A stretch of 64,000 nt of DNA from Homalodisca vitripennis (taxonomy: Eukaryota; Arthropoda; Insecta; Hemiptera; Cicadellidae), in the NCBI RefSeq assembly GCF_021130785.1, contig NC_060208.1:171424501-171488500 (forward strand), written 5' to 3'. The notes under the pieces are model-generated. The model was given only the letters and a program-made list of their open reading frames with translations. It was not told the origin of the DNA and made no database searches. The position numbers were made by a program, and so were the translations under genes. Each line of letters starts with the position of its first letter. Within the stretch, counting starts at the first letter, position 1. Shown in pieces: positions 55,240 through 64,000 of the stretch.

Positions 55240-55660
55240 TCTAAAGTTAATTATGAAGCTTTTCTAACAGAATATACTATCAACTCTGTCAAATGCCTTA
55301 GCCGAGTCAAGAATTAATATTTTTATCAGAGTTCTGAAGTCCAGCCCTGATGGTAGAATCTGTATAATTAAGTAAATCTGTGCAGACAGATCTCCCAGGT
55401 ACAAAACATACTGGGAAGGAGATAATTATATGTTCCTAAAACGATTAAATAACATTAATTAATATCTTAAAAATTATAGCTGTTGCATTTAAATTACCAC
55501 TGGCATGTAGTTAGTAATTTGTGTCGTTTTACAATTCTTAATAACTGGAGTCAATATAAAAATAGAATGATCTTCCATTTTTATGGAAGAAAACTTTAAG
55601 GGTTTAACATTGCACAAAAATGTTAATGATTTCATTAAAAGTTTTGAGCAACCTTTAATT
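55240..55660 (-). mobile_element. non-LTR retrotransposon reverse transcriptase fragment
   Basis: Reading the minus strand in shifting frames gives TPVIKNCKTTQITNYMPV (the usual 'TP.FK....NYRP' start of reverse transcriptase). Next come FVPGRSVCTDLLNYTDSTI and AKAFDRVDS (palm motif). Several frameshifts and stops exist. It is a different family from the other LINE pieces here, given the wording of the motifs. Confidence 0.7.
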
Positions 55661-58600
55661 AAATTTTAAGATAGATGGCAGTGGTACATTTGGATTATAA
55701 TTTTTAATGACATTCTGTAAGTCCCGGTGGACAATATGCTTGAGTGACAGACGAGATACGCTTGCCGTAAACGGTTTCGTTAACTGAGACTTCACATTTG
55801 GGTTTGATATATATTTCTCGGACAAAGAAAAATACTCACTAAATGTACCATTGCCTCTCTGCTATCTAAAGTTATACTATTATATTTTGAATAAAATTTC
55901 AGAATTTAGTTTAATCATGTTTAATATAATGTTTGACCTAATTTTTCAAGATTTAAGTTATATATTTTTGAAAGTGTTGTTTTACCTATCCAAATTATAT
56001 TTAGCTCTTTTTTTCTTGAATGGGCAAAATTAATCAATAACAGTGAAAGTTTTTCAATAAAAACATTATCTGCTCCATGATTTTGTAACTGAGTACATAA
56101 AAGTCCAGTAATTAATAAATAAATATCTGTAGCTGCTTGCCTGTTAAGTTATAATTTTGTAACAGATAAAATTGTTGAGTGTTTTATGGTGTCTCATAAG
56201 ACTATTCTACTGTAGAGAGTTCATTTAAAGTGTAACGAGGGGTACGGGGAAGCAGGATAGAATCTAACAATTCCTCAAACTAACCATTCCCAAAATATGC
56301 TGTTATACTTTCCTCACTTCTCTCCTGTAGTGTCTGCCTACCACAATGTCACCTTGTTGTTCGTATTGGTCATGTGCCTTATTCAAACTTACTAAGAGTG
56401 TAATTTTTATTGTACATTTTATGTAGTGTATTTAAATATATACTTATTATTTAACTAAATTTCCTAACTTATGGTAATTATTACAAGGCGGCCGACTTTT
56501 GTATTTGTGTTTATTAATACTTTTTTAATGCACGTAGGCTAAACGTATGAAGTAAATTAATAACTACAAAAGTAGCAATACAATTAATAATACTAAACAG
56601 TGTTACAATAATATGAAAATAATTTCAAACATTAGAATTACTAACCAATGAAAATAGTCTATTACGCACAGTTAAAACAAGAACTGAAACAATATGATTA
56701 ATAATTATATGCAAACATACAACTTTGTAATTAAAGAAAAGAGGTAGTCCAATTATTTATTTTAATTACAAATTAAATGTTATTTTATTAAAATACTTAA
56801 ATACATTATTCAGTCTAGTATGCGCAGAATTTAAGAAGAACCAGCTACTCATCCTATGAAAAATATGCAGATTCTGCTCCCAAAAAAGCCGAATGACAAC
56901 CCACTTCTGTGAGAGTTGTACTCGAGCGATGTGTAGAGAGCACATCAAGAACAATGAATGCATGATCTAGCGTTAGGTAATAAAACTACTTGCCTAGTGT
57001 TACTTTAAAGTTTTTTAAACGATAAAGCTCATTTTTAACTATTGCTTTAGGAGTAAAGATTCTATCTTAAAGTAGTCTCCCAGGCAAAATCTTACCGGTA
57101 ACATACAGTTTTAGTCCCTGTCCAATCTAGGGGTAAATCAATCCAAAACATGAATTAATTGTAGTCTCTTAATAAGAAGACAAAGTGCTTGAGCTTGTAC
57201 AGAGCAAATGGAAAACGCTGTCATATATTTTATTTCAAGCCTTTGTATGCTACAGTTGTGCTTTACAGAAACTGTAGCACTGCTAAAAAGTACTTATTTT
57301 GTAAAACCACCTTTAGAATTATTACATTAGTAAATAAAGGGAATCCTCTAAAAAAACTTAGTTGAATTTCATATAAAATTTTTGCATTATAATAGGTACC
57401 AGATAAATTATGCACACTAAAACATTTCGAGAAAGCTTAACAATCTTTTTTAGAGTGTTCAAGTATATTTGACAGATGATCATAGTTAAAACATGAAATT
57501 GAAATTAGAAATCTTTTCGTTACAATAGAAGACGTTTATATATTATATAATAAACCAGAACATTTGTGAGAAACATCTAAACTACGCAAATGAAAACAAA
57601 GTCAGTCATTGTCATTTTTATCGAGATCCAACCAAAATCATGTAGCCATTTCATACGTCATTCCATTCTATTTCTAGGGGTGGAGGGCATGGGAGACATC
57701 TCGGGAGTAAAACAGCGTTATTGCTTATACAACGTGATGTTTTGTTTTTTGCTAATCTTCTGATTCAGCTTGTCCATTAACTATTTTGTGTTTAACTAGT
57801 TAACTTTATCATGTTGTTCACAAAAACAGCTAGTTATCACCTGAATATGTTACTGCGATAATGTAGGGAACTACGAACTTTAATTGTGTTCATGTTTTGG
57901 GGGACAGTTACATCAAACACAAGTATTATAAAGGAGTAATTGTCTTTAGCAAAAAAAAAAAATTATAAAGTTTTTTTAAATTTAATTTATACCTTAATCG
58001 TTCTCTTAATTTTAAATTTTCTGAGACTGCTTTTAAAATAGTCTTTCTCCCGTCTAAATTTTAGTGGTACAACATATGCAATTAAACTTTTGCACAAGTA
58101 TCTCTAAGTTGAAAAGTGCAAAAGTCTTAAGCTAACCAGTAGTAGAGAATATGGGTGATTGACTTAGAGCATTATGCCTCTTGCAGTAGAAAGTAAAATC
58201 AACTAGAATTCACTACTGAATTTGCCAAGGATGACAGGGAAGATGAAAAACGGAGAAAGTTTACTAACAGTAAAAATAAAGCAAACAAGGGAAGTGAATA
58301 CACATTCACTGAAAAGGGCTTTATCCCTTGAATGGTTTGCAATAACATTTACAATCGTTTATCTTATTCCAATAGGAGGTACACGTCTAGGGAATAAATA
58401 TATTTTTAGACGTAAATATTCTTATATTTAATGTTACTATTATTTATATCTGAATATGAACCAATTACTTCAATCCTAGAATGCCTTTATCCTTAAAAAT
58501 TATATTAGTTTCACTAAGAATAAAGTAGTCTAATATTTATTTATTGATACAATTGTAATCTCTGTTTAATAGGTAACATGAAAAAAATAGTGAGATGGTC

Positions 58601-61083
58601 AATACTTTTGGATATTTTAATTTTATTGCAAATTAATCACAACTGATGTTCTACATAACCATCTCAGAAAAATGTTAAATTCTAATTCATGCTTTGCCTA
58701 ATTGTAAACCATCTAGGCTGTTTCAAAGCTGTGAATTCTTTGTTTATCAGAAGTATGGTGGTGCACAAGAAATTCAAATTTTATGGCTGAAGAATTAACG
58801 TGCCTTTAAGAAGGAAATACAATTAATGGTCAATAGCCTATATTATATTATCACAAAAAATAGCTTTTATCTAGCTAGGTTAGGTTAATAACACGAGTGG
58901 AGTAACAATATTACAAGTTGTTACTAATGATGTGCGTATAATGTAAGGTTTCTAAATATTTACCACAAATTAATTAAGTATAGGGGAACATTTAAGATTT
59001 TGTAATATCAATATACATACATGTATGTGTGTGTGTATTTTTAGAACAATAGCAAGCGACAATCTGTATGAGATATTAGTATATACAATATAACACATTA
59101 CGATGAACAAATAATGTGTTGCTCCTTAAATGTCTCCCTTGCCCTCCACAACAATCCCACTTCTTTCCTACTACAATTTGTTCATTTGTATACACATGTC
59201 ATATGGGTTTAATGTTTATATATGCAGATGAAAGTATAGTTATATTTTGTGCACGCTATATAGAGAACATATAATCAGTAAAGTGTTATTTGAATTACTA
59301 CATCTAGATTGCAACAATATCCCTGACCTTTTTCAGGTAAAGTATTATTACTTTATCATACAGAACAGAAATATGCTCAAAATATCCAGAGCCAAAATAA
59401 TTCACGTGAACTATTGAACTATTGTACTGGAAATGTCCAACGTGGAATAGACTCATTAGTTTTCAGATGATTATTATTTTCCCTTCCTCAGTAGACGTTT
59501 AAAAATGCATGTGTCTAAATCCAGTAATTCGGGGACAATGCAACATCCTAACTTACTTAACCTTAACTTACATAACCTCAAAACCACAACAATGAAGAAT
59601 GACAAAAATCTATGTTATTCACGTCACATTAGCTTATTTGTTGGGTTTTCTACAGGGAAACACTTAGGAAGTGAATAGAAAAACAATATAGGCACAAAGA
59701 ATAGAGGTGCCACATTAGCTAAAACCAATTCATTTCTTAAAGTACTATCATTTCTAGGAAGTATTTTTAGGTGTGGACAAACCATACATTAGTAAATATT
59801 ATTAATATGCTTGAATTTAGGTTAGCCTTTGTCTTCTAATCCATCAATCTAGGGAACCCAGGAGAATCAGGGGATTTGAGTGGTGAGAATAGGTCTGTTC
59901 AACTGCATTTGTATAACCTTCTTCTGTATTTTGCCATTTTAGTCACAATTTCTACCTCTACGGTGATTAGTTTCTTTCCTTTGTTATTTCAGTAGTGTTT
60001 GCCTTTGCGCAATTTTTTTCCGTATCTTGGTGCCAATTTCTAGTTTGTATCTCCTGACAGCGTACATTTTCTTGCTTAGTTAATTTCAAGAGGCAGATGC
60101 TATTCCTTTTCTTTTGTTGTGCTAGTTGTGTTTTCTACATATTCAATATACTTTTAAGTTAGTATTGAGAGTTTAGGCACTTTAAATTAGACTACTGTTA
60201 ATTTATCAGAATGGACAGGCTCTGGGCGGTCTCAACATTTTTGAAAATTTTTGCTGGTGTGTTTGAATGCACAAGAGTAAATATACAACCTCCCCCCTTC
60301 CTGACTCCTCTCCATGTGCTGGCGGGGAGGTGGGTGCTATGTTACCTTTTATTAAAGTTTCCCGATTTTTATTAAATTGTTCAATTTTTAATTAAACAAT
60401 ATGTTGTTAGTGAGAGGGGACTTGGTGTATAGATAGATTACCTAGACATGAAATGGGCCCTGGTTGCACAGTGGACAAATGTCACTTTGCACATGCGTGG
60501 CCCACTCATCTGATCAGTGCAGTCAGTTCTGTCTACTCCACGAGTAAACTGCGTACTAGCGTGGCTAAAAACATAATATCAGTGCTTAAAATGTATACCG
60601 CAAATGCTTCGGCTTTGATAACTGTACAAAAACAGATTAAATAATATACAATGCATATAAGTATATGAAGAAAAAGTACACTGGAGTGTTATGTTAATGA
60701 AGTACAATGAAAGTTTAGATGCATATAAGACCGATATCTACAATAGTGCTGTAGTCTACTGGCTGCACCATTCCTCTTACCCCACCCAGCCTACACTTTC
60801 TCTCAAATCCCTCACCCCTCCATGCAGGAACCATTTCAGTCAAAATAATCTACCTGCAGATCCAGATAAGAATAAGCCTATTTTTGTTCTACCAGTGACT
60901 AAAGATAGAAAGGAGGTAAGATGGTTTACTTGAACCGTCGGTACCTTCGGTTTATACCTAATTATGAATCATCTAAATTTGTTAACTTAAATGCATCCAC
61001 TCACTTCCCTACTGAATAAATGCAAATAGCAAGAAATTTCTATGATGATGGAAAAGTAATAAGATTTTTCATTCACAAAGCTT
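55661..61083. other. intergenic AT-rich DNA
   Basis: The LINE fragment may extend to about 55850. I see no other gene or complete transposon. Short reading frames at 58222-58431 and 60453-60933 show no recognisable domain and no splice support. Confidence 0.4.
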
Positions 61084-61862
61084 ACTTTAATAAGAGGAGG
61101 AGGATCAGAAAACCATAAACAATACGTGTACTTTAGTATTATCCGTGTGCCACTATTTTTGGAACAGTTTCTCTTACCGGGGACCTAAAAAACTATATTA
61201 TTATAAACAGAATTTATTAGACTACTGTGAAAATTAGATGTTATTATGACGTGTTAAAGATAACCTTTAAGAGTTCTAACATGATTTGAGCTTGAATTTG
61301 GATAGTATTTCGAGAGATGTTATCTTTTTTTGCTAGAAATGCTGGATGGCGCCTAACACTAATAGTTTATACTATAAGTTTTTTCCGTTCGATACTTTCC
61401 CGACCTCAGATCACGTCCCAAATCGTCCAACTTTTCTAAAATCAGATCACGTTAAACGATCTGGGACATGATCTTAGGTCGGTAAAGCACCTATAAAAAA
61501 TATTCAGTGGAGCACCACTCCGCGCCTATATTGAAAAGAAAAAAAACATCTAAATTCAAGCTCAAATCATGACCTCTTAAATAGACTTAAACTTGTTATA
61601 TTATAATACATATGTATATGTAGTGTAATAACAAATATTAGACAGGGACAGAGTGGCCTTTTTGCCGACATTGCTTGCTTTCGGGTGGCAGAAATATTAC
61701 TGATCGTCATAGTGACATGTAATTTTTACAGTAAGTCAAATAATCTTTTTTATATAATGTTGTTTTTTAGGTCCCTTGGTAATAAAAACTGTGAAAAAAG
61801 TAGTGGCCTCCAGATAGTACCAAAGATAGCTTATAGTTTTCTGATCCTCCTCCCACTAAAGT
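61084..61862. mobile_element. large foldback element
   Basis: Two long arms are inverted copies. The outer part is GAGGAGGATCAGAAAAC..., with ...GGGACCTAAAAAAC, ACTGT.AAAATTA and TATGACG all shared. The inner part is ATGATTTGAGCTTGAATTT (61274-61296 against 61552-61574). The centre is a 27-nt stem with 24 matches (61400-61426 against 61456-61482) around a 29-nt loop. The right arm carries an extra piece (about 61600-61700) not in the left. No coding content was found. Confidence 0.75.
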
Positions 61863-64000
61863 CACAGTCCTCCCCTAAGGAGGGGAGTTGGTGGGTGAAA
61901 TGTATCCTACATTGTATATTTACTATTGAGCATAAGGACACACATGCAAATTAAAAAAAAAATAATATTTTTAATGGGTATGGGGAAATGGGTTAACCCC
62001 CAATGCCAGAGGGTCACAGGGAATTTTAATTTAGTGTGTATTGATATGGCGGCCATTGTTGGTCATTGTCCTCTTGCTACACTGAATAATATGATTAGGT
62101 GAATTTGTAAATTTAGATTCCTAAGCATTAGTGATCAGCCTCTTAGAATTTTATATTTTACTGTTGTTTGGAATTATCTCAAGGAATGTTTATCGTTCTT
62201 TGACATCAGCACGGTGCAATTTTCTGCTTGATTAACTGCTAGTCTGCTTGTTTAATATTTTTCATAAGGATTAAAATATTTTCAAGCTTTCCAAAAGTGA
62301 TTTTTTGTTTTGTTTTTAATCTACGTTTTAAGCATTTAAAAAACAACAAATGATGTTAAGTAGTTAAAGTAAAGATGTACTGAAAGGTAGCCCTGCTTCG
62401 ATGGCGATGAACAAAAAATATCGCTCAAGATGGTACTGATAAGTAAAATATCAATATTTTTATAGGGTGTGATCACAAATACTTCAGAAAGCTAAAAATA
62501 TTACAAATGCACATAACCATAGCAAGAGGAAAATAAAAAAAAAAAAAAATTGTTCTGTGCATTCTGACACAATAATAATAGTCTACTTTCTTCTTAACTG
62601 CCATACCTGGGTTACATGGTTATAAACAACTGCTTTGCTAAACAATGCCTGACAACTGTAAGGTACACATTGGCATCTAGTACTGTTTATTTTAACAACT
62701 CCACAGTATAATGCTGTTTGATTGTTATTACACTCGGATGGCCACTAAGGAACTATTACAAAAACACACATGGTGAACGTTTACTGGGATATTAGAAACA
62801 GAATTTTATTTTCTAGTTTTTTAAGTGCGTTTTAGAAGTTTTTGCTCATGCTTGTTTTCTTACCACAACTGGACTGAAACCAATGTTGCCTCAATTTCAG
62901 CTAGAAATATTCCAACAATTCCTTGAAAGGAACCTTAACATGTTAAAAAGGCCTCCAAATAATGAAGGGTGACTTTCGACTTGGAGACATAGATTATCGC
63001 AAAGATATTTTCTTTCAGTTTTGCCACCAACAGAGAAGAAACTAACTTCTTCGAGAGATGTGTTACATGTGCATTGATTACGGAGCGCTTTTGCAGACTT
63101 TTGTTATTAATTTATTTATACTAATGAAGTCTATTTAGAATTTGCTTTAATGAGTAAAATAACTGTGAAAAATGTTGTTCTAAACTATGTAACTCATACA
63201 ATGGGCTTCCAAACTTCCTTGGAGATCTTTATTGCAACTACAGAGTGAAAATAGGCTGACATGAAAACATTAATATGAAGAAGGGTAAAAACTTGTCTAT
63301 ATCACTTGAGCTTGGAGGAGCATGATCTTAATAATTTATTATCCGTCTTCTACAACCTGCCATTCATTGATTTACAGCTCTGATTAGGGAAAAAGGCCAC
63401 CCAACTACTGGACTATTGGTTACATACCGTTTCCAGTGGCTCCAAAATCTCTATTTACATTATTATGTCATATCAAGAAGTACAATATAATCATCCTCAG
63501 TAAAATCACTAGCTACTGGAAAATTGCTCAAACGTTTCTGACAATCATTTATGCCTAAGTTCATTCCGGTACTAATTGTATGCTTATCATCAATGATTAC
63601 TATTGGCCTTGGGTAAACAAGCATGGAAATTATGGTTGGATAAATGTTGGTTATTTATATGCAATCAAACAATTGTAAAAAAATGTGTAACTAAAATTTA
63701 TTACATATGCGTAGGTAACTTATTCAAATGTTGTGGGTGTAATTAGACATGTGTGCAAATGTACTAAAAAAATGTTTTTATTTAATGTTTTGGAAAATTT
63801 ATTTTAACCCCATACAACACTACCAATACATATTTAACCCTCCAAAGAGGCTTAAGAATGATGGCTAGTTGTGTTTTTTACATGATGTTACGAATTTTAC
63901 ATTACATTTTCACCAATTTTATAATTTCATTACAAAAATTTAGTTATTATTAAGTAATGACATGAATTATTAATAAGAATGTTGAAAATGGTAGGAATGT
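61863..64000. other. intergenic AT-rich DNA
   Basis: About 62130-62205 (GATCAGCCTCTTAGAATTTT ... TATCTCAAGGAATGTTTATC) resembles the inside of the 740-bp element at 44.6-45.3 kb. A poly(A) tract lies near 62536-62550. Nothing else is recognised. Confidence 0.4.

Noticed and set aside
60453..60933. Two short plus-strand open frames
   Set aside because: No domain, no splice support, and composition gives no sign of selection.
61400..61482. Isolated hairpin or terminator
   Set aside because: The stem is the centre of a much larger foldback element, and the DNA is eukaryotic.

Overview
This window is animal nuclear DNA, very probably from an insect; the repeat mix makes a hemipteran a reasonable guess, but no sequence proves that. 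It is AT-rich, its genes are split by GT-AG introns, it carries many decayed transposons, and it has no bacterial operon structure.

The main gene lies on the minus strand from 36718 down to 8721. I rebuilt it by hand as ten coding exons whose splice phases all agree. Together they give 2760 nt, or 919 residues plus a stop codon. The domain order is N-terminal ankyrin repeats, a long Ser/Glu-rich linker, a LEM domain and a C-terminal GIY-YIG nuclease. That is the architecture of ANKLE1, known as LEM-3 in nematodes, the enzyme that acts on chromatin bridges and branched DNA. Just after exon 5 the frame meets one stop codon inside a 15-nt GT...AG segment and then stays open for 91 more codons. 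Intron 2 holds a well-formed 92-nt cryptic exon that would break the frame.

A second gene candidate lies on the plus strand at 48664-49848. It is one exon coding for five C2H2 zinc fingers, a C-x5-C-x21-H-x2-H module like the WRKY/GCM1 fold found in transposases, and an acidic tail.

Most of the rest is mobile DNA. There are non-LTR retrotransposon pieces at about 0.9-1.9, 12.3-12.9, 20.6-21.0, 27.8-30.8, 38.9-40.3 and 55.2-55.7 kb. There is a tRNA-derived SINE at 40.8 kb and two neighbouring copies of a 5S-rRNA-derived SINE at 37.1-37.5 kb. A tRNA-like sequence at 21.06-21.13 kb sits inside inverted and direct repeats. Three piggyBac-type elements lie at 15.0, 17.0 and 51.0 kb, each with its own subterminal palindrome; one keeps a piece of transposase. 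Tc1/mariner pieces lie at 19.2 and 23.4 kb and pogo/Tigger-like elements at 22.4 and 52.8 kb. A hAT element with an exact 8-bp target duplication lies at 43.9 kb, next to a second hAT-like element and a 740-bp element with long TIRs; all three sit in a tandemly duplicated host unit at 42.4-45.7 kb. A large foldback element lies at 61.1-61.9 kb and a small one at 26.0 kb.

By region: 0-8.5 kb is intergenic, with repeats and microsatellites; 8.7-36.7 kb is the ANKLE1-like gene with transposon-filled introns; 36.8-48.6 kb is intergenic and transposon-rich; 48.66-49.85 kb is the zinc-finger exon; 49.9-64 kb is intergenic. I saw no rRNA gene, CRISPR array or convincing functional tRNA gene.
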